Part shown: in pieces, positions 18,138 to 28,300 of the stretch
How positions within the stretch are numbered: position 1 is the first letter of the stretch
Layout of the letters: each line of letters begins with the position of its first letter
DNA from: Ectothiorhodospira shaposhnikovii
Lineage (GTDB): Bacteria > Pseudomonadota > Gammaproteobacteria > Ectothiorhodospirales > Ectothiorhodospiraceae
Assembly (NCBI RefSeq): GCF_022227765.1
Contig: NZ_JAJMLZ010000007.1
Span: forward strand, 124,001 to 188,000
DNA: 64,000 nt
Reading direction: 5' to 3'
Translations under genes and position numbers: made by a program
The notes under the pieces: model-generated
Databases searched by the model: none
The model's input: only the letters and a program-made list of their open reading frames with translations
What the model was told of the DNA's origin: nothing

Positions 18138-19733
18138 TCATTGACTGATCCCATGCTCCCGGGTGGCGCTGAAGGTGATCTCCGGCCACTTCTCCATGGC
18201 CATCTGCAGATTCACCCGGGTGGGCGCGATGTACACCAGATCACCGCCATGGTCGATGGCCAGGTTGGCGGCGGCCTTGTCCTTGAACTGCTCCAGCTTG
18301 CGCTCATCCTCGCAGGTGACCCAGCGGGCGGTCTGCACCGAAACCGTCTCGAAGGCGGCGTCCACGTTGTATTCGGATTTCAGGCGATGGGCCACCACGT
18401 CGAACTGCAGCACACCCACCGCACCGAGGATCAGGTCATTGTTGGTCAGCGGCCGGAACAACTGGGTTGCCCCCTCCTCGCAGAGCTGCTGCAGCCCTTT
18501 CTGCAGCTGCTTCATCTTCAGGGGGTCGCGCAACTGGGCGCGCCGGAACAATTCCGGGGCGAAGTTGGGAATCCCGGTGAAGGCCAGGGCCTCGCCCTGG
18601 GTGAAGGTATCACCGATACGGATGGTGCCGTGGTTGTGCAGGCCGATGATGTCCCCGGGATAGGCTTCTTCCAGGTGTTCCCGGTCCGAGGCCAGGAAGG
18701 TCAGGGCATCGGAGATGCGTACATCCCGCTTGATGCGCACATGGTTGAGCTTCATGCCCTTGGTGAAGGTGCCCGAGCAGATGCGCAAAAAGGCAATCCG
18801 GTCCCGGTGCTGGGGGTCCATGTTCGCCTGGATCTTGAACACGAAACCGGAAAAGGTTTCCTCGTCCGGGGACACCTTTCGGGTCTCGGTGGGGCGAGGC
18901 TGGGGCGCGGGGGCGTGCTCGACAAAATCATCCAGCAACTCCTGGATGCCGAAGTTGTTGATGGCCGAACCGAAGAATACCGGCGTCTGCCGTCCGGCCA
19001 GGTACTCGTCCTTGTCGAACTCGTGGGACGCCCCCATGACCAGTTCCAGCTCCTCGCGCAGTTCCGCCGCCTGGCTGCCCAGCACCTCGTCCAGACGGGG
19101 ATTGTCCAGACCCTGGATGATCTCGCCCTGCTGGATCTTGCCGCCGTGGGTGGGCGAGAACAGGTGCACCGCATCCCGCTTGAGATGGTAGACACCCTTG
19201 AAGCGCTTGCCCATGCCGATGGGCCAGGTCACCGGGGCACACTGGATCTTGAGCACATCCTCCACTTCATCCAGCAGTTCGATGGGCTCGCGGCCTTCCC
19301 GGTCCAGCTTGTTGATGAAGGTCATGATGGGGGTATCACGCAGGCGACACACCTCCATCAGCTTGATGGTGCGTTCCTCCACCCCCTTGGCCACGTCGAT
19401 GACCATCAGGGCCGAGTCCACCGCGGTGAGGGTGCGATAGGTGTCCTCGGAGAAGTCCTGGTGACCGGGGGTATCCAGCAGGTTGACGATGCGGTCCTTG
19501 TAGGGGAACTGCATCACCGAGGACGTCACGGAAATGCCGCGCTGCTTTTCCAGCTCCATCCAGTCCGAGGTGGCGTGCCGGGCCGCCTTGCGGCCCTTGA
19601 CGGTCCCCGCCAACTGGATGGCACCCCCGAACAGCAGCAGCTTTTCGGTCACCGTGGTCTTGCCGGCATCCGGGTGCGAAATGATGGCAAAGGTACGGCG
19701 GCGGGCGGTTTCAGTCGCGTATCTGGAGGGCAT
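18138..19733 (-). CDS. prfC: Peptide chain release factor 3
   Basis: The 531-residue translational GTPase has G1 SHPDAGKTT, the switch region [12 protein letters not shown]3 DTPGHQDF and G4 [10 protein letters not shown]. The RF3-specific C-terminal domains follow, including NVDAAFE and ARWV. RF3 recycles RF1/RF2 from the ribosome after termination. The ATG at 19733 is chosen over a GTG at 19742, although neither has a clear Shine-Dalgarno. A good promoter lies 30-60 bases upstream. Confidence 0.97.
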   Translation of the reverse strand: MPSRYATETARRRTFAIISHPDAGKTTVTEKLLLFGGAIQLAGTVKGRKAARHATSDWMELEKQRGISVTSSVMQFPYKDRIVNLLDTPGHQDFSEDTYRTLTAVDSALMVIDVAKGVEERTIKLMEVCRLRDTPIMTFINKLDREGREPIELLDEVEDVLKIQCAPVTWPIGMGKRFKGVYHLKRDAVHLFSPTHGGKIQQGEIIQGLDNPRLDEVLGSQAAELREELELVMGASHEFDKDEYLAGRQTPVFFGSAINNFGIQELLDDFVEHAPAPQPRPTETRKVSPDEETFSGFVFKIQANMDPQHRDRIAFLRICSGTFTKGMKLNHVRIKRDVRISDALTFLASDREHLEEAYPGDIIGLHNHGTIRIGDTFTQGEALAFTGIPNFAPELFRRAQLRDPLKMKQLQKGLQQLCEEGATQLFRPLTNNDLILGAVGVLQFDVVAHRLKSEYNVDAAFETVSVQTARWVTCEDERKLEQFKDKAAANLAIDHGGDLVYIAPTRVNLQMAMEKWPEITFSATREHGISQ

Positions 19734-19763
19734 GGGCGGCACGGCCTGTGGGTAAAACCGTGC

Positions 19764-19792
19764 ATTTTACGACAGATGGGAGGATGGCCCAA
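19764..19792 (-). promoter_or_regulatory. Candidate sigma-70 promoter of prfC
   Basis: Read on the minus strand, TTGGGC and TAAAAT are separated by 17 bases, about 30 bases before the prfC start. Confidence 0.55.
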
Positions 19793-19810
19793 GGATTGTG
19801 GGCCCCGGCA

Positions 19811-20359
19811 TCACCGCCCGGGAGACCCGCTTCGCTCCCGGATGGCCTGACGCTCCTCCGGACTCATCTGCAACCAGCGCTCCCGCAAACGCTCCCGCTC
19901 ATCCGGCGGCAGGCGCTGGAAGTGCTCCAGACGCTCCCGGTGCAATCGACGTTCATGCTCGGGCATGGCCTCCATCCGACGACGTTGATCATGCAACTGC
20001 CGACGCTCCTCGGGCGAAAGCGACTCAAGGCGCCGCAGATCGCCACTGAAACGGGCCCGCTGCTCGGGCGTCATATCCTGCCAGCGATCGGCCACGCGCA
20101 GCAAATGCAGGCGCCGGTGCGGGGGCAGATCATCCCAGCGCTCCGCCAACGGCGCCAGTATGGCGCGTTCGGCACGGGTCAGTTCCGCCCAGTCCGGAGC
20201 GGGTTTGTCCATCGGCATCATCATCCGTTCGCCTCGCCCACGGTCACCGGGGCCCCGATCAGGGAAAGGACCCTGGCCAGGTTCGGGCGGCACACCGAAG
20301 GCCACTCCCGGCAGACATAACAAAAACATAACCAGCAATCCAGGCAGATACCGACTCAT
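19811..20359 (-). CDS. Secreted DUF3106-like protein of 18-residue repeats
   Basis: The 182-residue product starts with a signal peptide (MSRYLPGLLVMFLLCLPGVA, cleavage probably after FG). From about residue 60 it consists of consecutive 18-residue units with the pattern (L/M)(T/S/P)PxxRxxL....R(W/L/M/F)xx. The units begin LTRAER, LPPHRR, MTPEQR, LSPEER, MPEHER, LPPDER (15 residues) and MSPEER. This is the DUF3106 pattern and predicts an all-helical periplasmic protein. It is the last gene of the ECF-sigma operon and overlaps the preceding gene by ATGA. GGAGG lies 8 bases before the chosen ATG. Function is unknown; envelope protection is a guess. Confidence 0.75.
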   Translation of the reverse strand: MSRYLPGLLVMFLLCLPGVAFGVPPEPGQGPFPDRGPGDRGRGERMMMPMDKPAPDWAELTRAERAILAPLAERWDDLPPHRRLHLLRVADRWQDMTPEQRARFSGDLRRLESLSPEERRQLHDQRRRMEAMPEHERRLHRERLEHFQRLPPDERERLRERWLQMSPEERQAIRERSGSPGR

Positions 20360-20742
20360 CCCGATTCCTCCATCACCCATTGCAGAAATGCCGGATCATT
20401 CATCAGGAAGGAGTCATCCATGTCCAGCACCCACTCGATGTCATCCATTTCAGCCAGGACCACCGGCAAGGGTGGATGCCCCATGGTGTCCAGATTGAGC
20501 ACAAGCACCACCGCCAGCATCACCGAGGCCGCAGCGGCAAGGCCGCCCAGAGGCATCCATCCGTGCCTTTTACTGGCATCCGCCACCGACCTGGGCCCGG
20601 CCCCGGCATCCGCCCTTGCAAAGGCTTCACGGCGGGCCCGCTGCAGACGCATTTCCTCCTGCAAGGACAGGCCAGCCTGCCGATCAAGGGTCTGCCGGAC
20701 CCGGCAGAGCCAGGGCTCCATCTCGCGATCTTCGGGACTCAT
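20356..20742 (-). CDS. Putative anti-sigma factor, single-pass membrane protein
   Basis: The 128-residue protein has a basic, helical cytoplasmic N-terminus (LSLQEEMRLQRARREAFARA). One transmembrane helix lies at about 64-83 (LGGLAAAASVMLAVVLVLNL). The short acidic tail (about 95-128) is rich in Asp/Glu and Trp. It resembles DUF3619-type proteins that follow ECF sigma genes in other proteobacteria. It overlaps the sigma gene and the DUF3106 gene by four bases on each side (ATGA), so all three are translationally coupled. The anti-sigma role is inferred from topology and position. Confidence 0.65.
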   Translation of the reverse strand: MSPEDREMEPWLCRVRQTLDRQAGLSLQEEMRLQRARREAFARADAGAGPRSVADASKRHGWMPLGGLAAAASVMLAVVLVLNLDTMGHPPLPVVLAEMDDIEWVLDMDDSFLMNDPAFLQWVMEESG

Positions 20743-21344
20743 CGGTAGGCCTCCAGGTGCTGTCGAAGGGTTTGCAGGGCGCGGTGCAGATGGGTCTTCA
20801 CACTGCCCTCGCTGACGCCCAGTGCCGCCGCCGTGGCGGCGGTATCCAGCCCCTCCCAGTGACGCAACAAAAAGGCCTGCTGCTGTCGAAGGGGCAGTTG
20901 TCTCAGAGCCGACTCCAGATCCACGGCAAAACGGCCATCCTCCAGGGACTGGTCCGGGCCGGGGGTGAAGGTGTCCGGCAGCGTCAGCATGGGATCTTCC
21001 TGGGCGTCATCCCCCAGCCCCAGCACAGCCATCACCCGCTGCCGCACCCGGCGACGCCGGTAAACATCCCGGATGCGGGTCTGCAGGATGCGCCAGAAAA
21101 GGGGTTCCCATGCCTCCGCCGACCGGTCGCCGTAACGGGAAATCAGCGCGGTCATGGCATCCTGAACCACATCCAGCGCCGCCTCCCGATCCCCCAGGGC
21201 CAGGGCTGCCATCCGTACCCCGCGACCCTGAACCTGTTCCAGGAACCGTTCCAGGGTCGCGGGTGATGCCGCCTCGGCGGGCGTGTCGCCATGCACGTCG
21301 GCATCATCCACATACACCTCCGTTCGCAGGGCAAGACCTTGCAT
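20739..21344 (-). CDS. ECF-type RNA polymerase sigma factor
   Basis: The product is about 201 residues. Region 2 runs LGDREAALDVVQDAMTALISRY to EPLFWRILQTRIRDVYRRRR. Region 4 is DLESALRQLPLRQQQAFLLRHWEGLDTAATAAALGVSEGSVKTHLHRALQTLR, a clear sigma-70 region 4 helix-turn-helix. Regions 1 and 3 are absent, as in ECF factors. The ATG at 21344 is used, but a GTG at 21347 or internal GTGs are possible because no strong Shine-Dalgarno is present. It is followed by a probable anti-sigma gene with a four-base overlap. Confidence 0.88.
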   Translation of the reverse strand: MQGLALRTEVYVDDADVHGDTPAEAASPATLERFLEQVQGRGVRMAALALGDREAALDVVQDAMTALISRYGDRSAEAWEPLFWRILQTRIRDVYRRRRVRQRVMAVLGLGDDAQEDPMLTLPDTFTPGPDQSLEDGRFAVDLESALRQLPLRQQQAFLLRHWEGLDTAATAAALGVSEGSVKTHLHRALQTLRQHLEAYR

Positions 21345-21387
21345 CACTGTGACTCCGGCTCGGCATCATGGATCCTTGTCATCGTTT

Positions 21388-22053
21388 TCAGCCTCGCTGC
21401 TGTTCAAACCAGGCGCGACGCTCATCGGGTGTCATGTCCCGCAGTCTTTCCCGAAGTTCGAGGCGTTCCTGCGGGTCCAGGCTGCGCATCTGTTCACGCA
21501 TGCTTCGCATATTCTCCCGCATGGACTGACGTTCTTCAGGACTCATGGCCTCCCATGCCTGACGCCGTTCCCGAATCTGTTCCTGCATCGCGGCCCGTTT
21601 TTCCTCATCCATGCCCCTTGGACCGAATCGCTCGGCACGCTCTGCCCTGAAGGCCTCCCGTTCTTCAGCCGACATGGCCTCCCATGCCGCGCGCTGTTCT
21701 TCGCGCCATGCAAGGAATGCCTGGCGATCTTCCGGTGACATGCGGGGATGCTTTGCCTCGCCCCACATCGGATCACCCCGGCGATCCTGTCTCCAGGAAC
21801 GCTCCATGGGCCTGTCTTCCGCCACCGGACACTGTGCACGACGCTCGCCACGGGTGGTCCGCATGGCCTCGCGGCAGGCCGCCCAGGCGTCATCGGTCAG
21901 ATCCCGGCACACCTGCCGGGGTGTATCACGATCCATCGCACCAAGACCACCGGGAGCGGCCATGGCGCCCATGGACAGGGAAAGTGCAACCGCGCCCACC
22001 AGTATGGCAGCGCCCGTGACACGGCGGGAAAAAGGCAGTTGGAATGATTTCAT
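21388..22053 (-). CDS. Secreted protein of about 22-residue Arg/Glu-rich helical repeats
   Basis: The 221-residue product has a signal peptide (basic start MKSFQLPFSRR, hydrophobic ILVGAVALSLSMGAMA, cleavage near AMA-APG). Residues 43-75 contain three cysteines. From about residue 105 it is built of units starting MSPEDR, MSAEER, MDEEKR and MSPEER (21-22 residues each), then LDPQER and MTPDER (15 residues each). It resembles the DUF3106-like protein at the far end of the same operon but has a different repeat length. AGGAGA precedes the ATG by 8 bases. It lies 43 bases upstream of the sigma gene on the same strand and may be the operon's first gene. Function is unknown. Confidence 0.7.
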   Translation of the reverse strand: MKSFQLPFSRRVTGAAILVGAVALSLSMGAMAAPGGLGAMDRDTPRQVCRDLTDDAWAACREAMRTTRGERRAQCPVAEDRPMERSWRQDRRGDPMWGEAKHPRMSPEDRQAFLAWREEQRAAWEAMSAEEREAFRAERAERFGPRGMDEEKRAAMQEQIRERRQAWEAMSPEERQSMRENMRSMREQMRSLDPQERLELRERLRDMTPDERRAWFEQQRG

Positions 22054-22118
22054 GATGGATCTCCTGGTTGAGCCGGCCTCATCATCCGGCCTTCAACCCG
22101 CAATACGCATGAGCATGA

Positions 22119-22139
22119 CATCGGTTGACTGGACCGATG
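22119..22139. promoter_or_regulatory. Inverted repeat in the divergent promoter region
   Basis: CATCGGT and ACCGATG are perfect 7-bp arms separated by 7 bases, between the divergent sigma operon and the hybrid kinase gene. It could be an operator; no regulator was identified. A -10-like TAGAAT lies near 22188 on the + strand without a clear -35 box. Confidence 0.35.
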
Positions 22140-22231
22140 CGCATGCCGGGACAATTCCATCGTCACGGCACGGCCTGTGTTGATAGAATCCAATCTCGTT
22201 TCCCGCTGGTTTCACCCCTGAAGAAGGCGCC

Positions 22232-25200
22232 ATGCCTGAAGACAACTCCCCTCAATCAGATGCAGATGCACGCACGCACGCGACCAGGGCCATCAGGGAA
22301 GGAGACGTCGATCAGTTACGCAGGCTCATGGAGGCAGGCCATCTTGATCTGACCGAACTGCTGGAAACCCTGCGGATCTATCAGAGCGAGCTGGAACTGC
22401 AGAACCGGGAACTCAGGGATTACCAGGCCCTGAACCAGCGTCTGCTGGACAATTACGCCGCGTTCCTGGGCGGACTGCCCATCGCCGCCCTGGTGGTGGA
22501 TCGGTATGGCCTCATCCTCCAGGCGAACCGTGAAGCCGAAGCACGGTTCGGTTTCAGGCTACAGTCAAGCCGACACATGCTGCTGCGACGCCTGGTCCAC
22601 CCCCAGGATGAGCCAAAACTCAACCTCGCCCTGCTGCAGGCGGAGGCCAAGGGGCAGGCCAGCCTGTATCAGATCACGCTGCTGTCGGGAGGCGAGCGAA
22701 CCGAATCGTTCCCCGCGGAACTGCACATCGCCCGCCTGCCGGGACGGGAGGAACGTCCTTGCGAATTTTCCTGTGCCGTGGTGGACCTCACCGAGCAGAT
22801 GCGCCATGAGGAGGCGCTACGCATCGCCCATGTCCAACTGCGTGAACAGGAAACCTGCTACCGCATTGCCGCCGACCATTCCCCGGACTGGGATTACTGG
22901 TACCACCCGGAAGGCCGGTATGTCTATGTCTCCCCTGGATGTCAGGATATCAGCGGATTTCCACCCCAGGCCTTCAAGGATGACCCGCAGCTGATGGAAC
23001 GCCTGCTCATCCCCGAGCATGTCGAACGCTGGCAACGGCACCTGCAGGAAGTCCATGAAGGTTGCGAAAGCCCCCATGTATCCATGGAGTTCAGCATCCG
23101 CCGTGCCGATGGAGAACTGCGACATATCGAGCATCAGTGTCAGGGCATCGTGGACAAGGACGGCACCTATCTGGGCCGGCGCGGGGTCAACCGCGACATC
23201 ACCGCCCGCAAGAAGGCCGAGGCCCAGGTCACCCAGCTGACTCGGCTCTACAGCACCCGCGCAGCCGTCAATCAAGCCATCACCCGACTGGAAGACGAAA
23301 TCCGTCTGCTCAAGACCACCGCCCGCATCGCCGTGGAACAGGGCGGCTTCAGTGCCTGCGTCTTCACCGCTCGCGCACGACCGGGGCAAACACCCAGGAT
23401 CTGGGCCTCCCACGGCCTGACGGCGACGCAGCTGGCGGACATTCCCCTGGAAACCCTATGGGAGTCGATCCGAAAGCAGCCCTGGCATTTCATCAACGAA
23501 CAGCCCCTGATCTGCAGCGATTGTAAGGAACATGCTCCCCATGTTCCCGACCGCTGGCGGTCGTGGGCGATTGAGCGGCGGATTCACAGCTGCGGGCACT
23601 TTCCCGTCTTTGTCGGTGACGAGTTGCTCGCCGTGGCCAGTTTCCTCGCCGGTGAACCCGAACATTTCACCCCCCAGATCACCGACCTGCTCAAGGGCGT
23701 GGTGGAAGATCTGTCCCATGCCCTGCGGCAAATGGCCCGGGAGCGGCAACGCAAGGCCAAGGAGGCGGAATTCCAGAAGCAGGAGAGCGAGGCCCGGGCC
23801 TTTGCCCAGGGTATCATCGACTCACTCAGCGCCAATATCTGCGTACTGGACATGTCGGGAACCATCGTCGCGGTCAATCGTTCCTGGCGTGAATACGGGC
23901 GCAAGGGGCAGGCACCGGAAGACCGGATCTCCCAGGGCATCAACTATCTTGACGTGTGTGACCGGGCCGCCGCCCGGGGCATTGCGGATGCGGCCCGTAT
24001 CGCGGCGGGCATCCGCGGCGTCATCGCCGGGGATCTTGAGGTCTACGAAGATGAGTATCGCATTGATCCGCAGACTCACAGGATTCGGGTGACGCCCCTG
24101 AAAGCCGTCGCGGAGCAACAACGACATCACCTGGTGATCAGCCATTTGGACATCACCGACATCAAGCGCAACGAGACCGCCCTGGTGGAAGCCAAGGAGG
24201 AAGCCGAACGGGCCAGTCGGGCCAAGTCCGAATTCCTGTCCAGCATGAGTCACGAGCTGCGCACGCCCATGAATGCGGTGCTGGGATTTGCCCAACTCCT
24301 GGAAATCGATCCCGGACTCAATCCCGAGCAGCAGGAACACGTGCAGGAAATACTTCGGGGCGGACGGCACCTACTGCAACTGATCAACCAGGTACTGGAT
24401 CTGGCCACCGTGGAGGCCGGCCGGGTCGAACTGTCACTGGAAAATGTCCCCCTGCGGGAACTGGTGGACGAATGCATCATGCTGGTACGTCCCCTGGCCC
24501 AGGAACACCAGATCCGCATCCAGAGTCGCTGCCCATCCCGTTGCGTTGCCTTCGCCGACCGGATGCGTTTCAAGCAGATCCTGATCAACCTGCTCTCCAA
24601 CGGCATCAAGTACAACCGTCATGCCGGACTACTGGAAATTTGCGGCGAGGAGCACCCACGGGACGGCACCATCACCGTCAGTGTCACGGATACCGGTCGC
24701 GGCATCCCGCCGGATCGCCTGGCGGAATTGTTCGAACCCTTCAACCGGCTGGACGCGGATGTGCTGGAAACCGAAGGGACGGGCATCGGACTGGCCATTT
24801 CCCGACGCCTGGCCGAAGTGATGGGGGGCGATATCGAGGTGGACAGCCTGCCGGACAAGGGCAGTACTTTTCGGGTGCGCCTGCCACGGGGAGAATGGAA
24901 CGATGACAGCGATGGGTCATCACCGGACACCCGGCCGCACCCGGTCCCGGATCGAGAGCATGCACCGCGCACCATTCTGCATATCGACGACAATCCGGCC
25001 AATATCAGGCTGGTCGCACAGATCCTGCGTCGTCATGGCCATCTGCGGCTGCTCAACTCGCCCAACCCCAGATTCGGCCTGGAACTGGCCGGTGCTCACC
25101 AGCCGGACCTGATCCTGCTGGACATCAACATGCCTGACCTGGACGGCTATCAAGTCCTCAAAAGACTGCGGGCCGCCCCGGCCACGGCCGACATCCCGGT

Positions 25201-25372
25201 CATCGCACTGACCGCCTTCGCCACCCGCAGGGACATGGAACGGGGGCATTCGGAAGGCTTCGATGCCTATCTCACCAAACCGCTGGACGTACCCCGATTC
25301 CTGCAGATCCTGGAAAAGCTGCTGGCTCAGTCACCGGACGAGGCCTCCGGACCCGCGGCGCCCCGACACTGA
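22232..25372 (+). CDS. Hybrid sensor histidine kinase (PAS-PAS-GAF-PAS-HisKA-HATPase-REC)
   Basis: The 1046-residue protein lacks clear transmembrane helices. After an N-terminal coiled coil come a PAS domain (about 85-195), a second PAS/PAC (about 210-330, ending GRRGVNRDITARKKAE), a GAF-like domain (about 350-505) and a third PAS (about 530-645). The transmitter has H674 in SHELRTPMNAVLGFAQLL, and a HATPase_c with INLLSNGIKYN and GTGIGLAISRRL. A C-terminal receiver domain has phospho-acceptor D964 in LILLDINMPDLDGY. It is a cytoplasmic sensor of unknown signal. Its 3' end overlaps the convergent CheB/CheR kinase gene by 46 bases, which suggests a shared pathway but does not prove it. Confidence 0.92.
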   Translation: MPEDNSPQSDADARTHATRAIREGDVDQLRRLMEAGHLDLTELLETLRIYQSELELQNRELRDYQALNQRLLDNYAAFLGGLPIAALVVDRYGLILQANREAEARFGFRLQSSRHMLLRRLVHPQDEPKLNLALLQAEAKGQASLYQITLLSGGERTESFPAELHIARLPGREERPCEFSCAVVDLTEQMRHEEALRIAHVQLREQETCYRIAADHSPDWDYWYHPEGRYVYVSPGCQDISGFPPQAFKDDPQLMERLLIPEHVERWQRHLQEVHEGCESPHVSMEFSIRRADGELRHIEHQCQGIVDKDGTYLGRRGVNRDITARKKAEAQVTQLTRLYSTRAAVNQAITRLEDEIRLLKTTARIAVEQGGFSACVFTARARPGQTPRIWASHGLTATQLADIPLETLWESIRKQPWHFINEQPLICSDCKEHAPHVPDRWRSWAIERRIHSCGHFPVFVGDELLAVASFLAGEPEHFTPQITDLLKGVVEDLSHALRQMARERQRKAKEAEFQKQESEARAFAQGIIDSLSANICVLDMSGTIVAVNRSWREYGRKGQAPEDRISQGINYLDVCDRAAARGIADAARIAAGIRGVIAGDLEVYEDEYRIDPQTHRIRVTPLKAVAEQQRHHLVISHLDITDIKRNETALVEAKEEAERASRAKSEFLSSMSHELRTPMNAVLGFAQLLEIDPGLNPEQQEHVQEILRGGRHLLQLINQVLDLATVEAGRVELSLENVPLRELVDECIMLVRPLAQEHQIRIQSRCPSRCVAFADRMRFKQILINLLSNGIKYNRHAGLLEICGEEHPRDGTITVSVTDTGRGIPPDRLAELFEPFNRLDADVLETEGTGIGLAISRRLAEVMGGDIEVDSLPDKGSTFRVRLPRGEWNDDSDGSSPDTRPHPVPDREHAPRTILHIDDNPANIRLVAQILRRHGHLRLLNSPNPRFGLELAGAHQPDLILLDINMPDLDGYQVLKRLRAAPATADIPVIALTAFATRRDMERGHSEGFDAYLTKPLDVPRFLQILEKLLAQSPDEASGPAAPRH

Positions 25373-28300
25373 CCGAAGGCCGACAGCACCTCATCCAGGT
25401 CCTCCAACCGAAAAGGCTTTTCGATGTAGGTGCAAAACCCCCGCTCCAGGGCCTCGGTGACCCGCAGTTCCCCGGCATCGGCACTGACGGCCACCACGGG
25501 AATGCCCGCCGTGGCCCTGTCCGCCCGCAATTGTCGCAATACCTCAAAGCCATGGATGTCGGGTAGCCCCAGATCCAGCAGGATCAAGCCCGGCAGTTCG
25601 GCGCGCGCCAGCGCCAGACCGGACTGCCCATCCCCGGCCTCCAGCAGCCGCACCCCGGGGCGGTGGGCCAACATGCGCCGAACCAGGCGCATATTGGCCC
25701 GATTGTCCTCCACGTAGAGTACCTTGAGTGCCCGCATACAGCCGGCGGCAACCGGTTTTTCCCGCAGACCTGTCTGCCTCTCATCCGTCGCGGCTTCGGA
25801 AGCGGCTTCCTCCGACTCGGAACCGGTGGTCACCCACTGCAGATCCAGGGTGAAGACGCTGCCTTGGTCCGGCACGCTCTCCACACGGATGTCCCCCCCC
25901 ATCATCTGCATCAGCCGCTGGGACAGGGACAGCCCGATACCGATACCGTCCTCGGAGCAGATCTCACGGCTCATGCGCACGAACGGCCGGAACAGGTTGG
26001 CAATCTGTTCCGGGGTCATGCCGAGGCCATCGTCCTCGACCCTGATCCATACACGATCCCCGTGCCGGGTGGTAGACACCTTCACCGTGCCGTTCGGGTG
26101 GTTGTACTTGATGGCATTGGACAGCAGATTGATCAGTACTTGACGCAACCGGGTCGGGTCGGCGCGCACCAGCAACGCCTCACCCGGAACGACCGTCACC
26201 GTGATTTCCTTGGCCTGCGCGGCCTGCCGCAGGGTTGCCACGCACTCCTGAACGATGGCATCCACGCTGACGGAATCCGCCTGCACATGCAGGCGCCCAC
26301 TTTCCAGCATGGAGAGGTCAAGAATGTCGTTGATCAGGGCCAGCAGATGCCAGCCCGCCCGGAGGATCTCGCGGATCGGCTCGCTCAGGGCGGGCTCTTC
26401 GGCATACTCATGTTCCAGGATCTGGCTGAACCCCAGAATGGCATTGAGCGGGGTTCGCAACTCATGACTCATGTGGGACAAGAATTCATTCTTGGCCCGG
26501 TTGGCCCGCTCCGCCTCGTCCCGCGCCCTGGCAAGACGGTATTCATCCCGCTTGCGCTGGGTGATATCCAGTGCCTGCATGCAGGCCGCATAGGCCAGTC
26601 CCTTTTCATCCCGCAGGGCAAAATGCTGCGCCAGCAGGATCACCTCCCCCGTCTCCAGATGCAGATGGTGCTCCCGTTCCAGCACATCATCCCGGCACAT
26701 GGCCTCATGATCCGCTTGCCGGAACAATCGGGCCACCGCCTCGGGCAGGCATTGTTCGTCCACGTGTCCGACCACCTGCTCCAGCGCCACGTCCAGACCG
26801 GCCAGAAAGCAATGGTTGACCATCTGATAGGAACCGGCTCGATCCTTGACGTAGGCCCACAGGGGGGATTTGTCCATGATCTGCCGTAACCGGGACTCGC
26901 TCTCCCGCAGGGCCCGATGGGCGCTGAGCATGTCGGCGTTATCCCAAAAGGTCACCACGGCACCGCTGTGCCGGCCGCTCCTGTCCGTGAAGGGCTGAAC
27001 CCGTACCAGATGCTCCGAAGGCAGACTGATCTGGGCCTGTGCCGGTGCCCCGGTTTCCATGACCTGCTGTACCAGGGTCACCAGTTCCGGCAGGCGCCGA
27101 AGGCGTTCCACCGCCGTGAAGGGGCGGGTCAGATCCGCCTCCGTCACGCCAAAGAGTTCCGTGGCCCTGGGATTCACCAGGGCAAGGCAGAGATTGCGAT
27201 CCACCACCAGCAGAGCGTAGGGCAGGCTGTCCTTGACGTTGCGCAGGGTGGTGTTCAGGGCAGCCAGTTCCTCGGTCTTACCCTGCAATTCCTGGTTAAC
27301 CGTGAACAGCTCCTCATTGGTGGCCTGCAACTCTTCGTTGGAGGTTTCCAGCTCCTCGTTGGCCGACTGCAATTCCTCGTTGGTGGACTGCAGCTCCTCA
27401 TTGGCCGACTGCAGCTCCTCGTTGGTGGTTTCCAGTTCCTCCACCACGGTCTGCAGATGTTCGCGGGTGGCCGTGAGTTCGTGTTCCAGGGCATTCACCG
27501 CATCGGCTTCCGGTGGGCCGACCGGCATCATCTCCTCGGATCCTGTCTGCCCATCCCTGCCGATGCGCTCGAACATCACCAGGTAGAGGTCTTCATCATC
27601 GTCGGCCAACAGGGGGCGCACCACCAGCCGCAAGGGCTCGGACTCGTTGTCCCCCGGCAAACGCATCCGATGCCCGGGAGCCACGACACCGGTACGCTTG
27701 GCCCGGGACACCAGGGCACGCAGATCCAGCGCCAGGGGCCGGGGCAACAGTTCCTGGGCGTTGAGACTGGTCTGGCCGGCGCCATGACTCAGAAAGTCGC
27801 CCGCGTTGCCGAAGACCCGCCGGATATCGAGCTGCACATCCACCAACAGGCCCGGCGGCACATAGGCTTCCAGCAGTGCGTCCAGAATGCGCTGGATCTC
27901 GCGGCCGGAGCCGGCTCCGCGGCCACGGCCCGACGGGACGGCGCCGTCGCCGATGCCGCTGCCGCTGCGCCCGGTGGCGATATAACGGGACGTTCCGGGT
28001 TCACGCTGATACAGACGCGCCGGCTTGGATACCGGACTGAACAGATGTGAACGACCGCCAGGGGTCTCGGAACGCCCCAGGAACAGCAGACCGCCCACTT
28101 TCAGGGCATAGTGAAAACTTTCGAAGACCCGATCCTGCATGGGGGTCTTGAGATAGATGAGCAGATTACGGCAACTGATCAGGTCCAGGTGCAGAAAGGG
28201 CGGATCCTTCATCAGGTCGTGACGGGCGAACACGATGGAGTCCCGCAGCACCTGACTGACGCGAAACTGTTCCCGACTGCGGGTGAAATAGCGCTGCAGC

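Noticed and set aside
27290-27440. Tandem DNA repeat inside the CheB-CheR kinase gene
   Set aside because: It encodes the NEELQS/NEELET coiled coil that is normal for this protein family, so it is not a separate repeat element.
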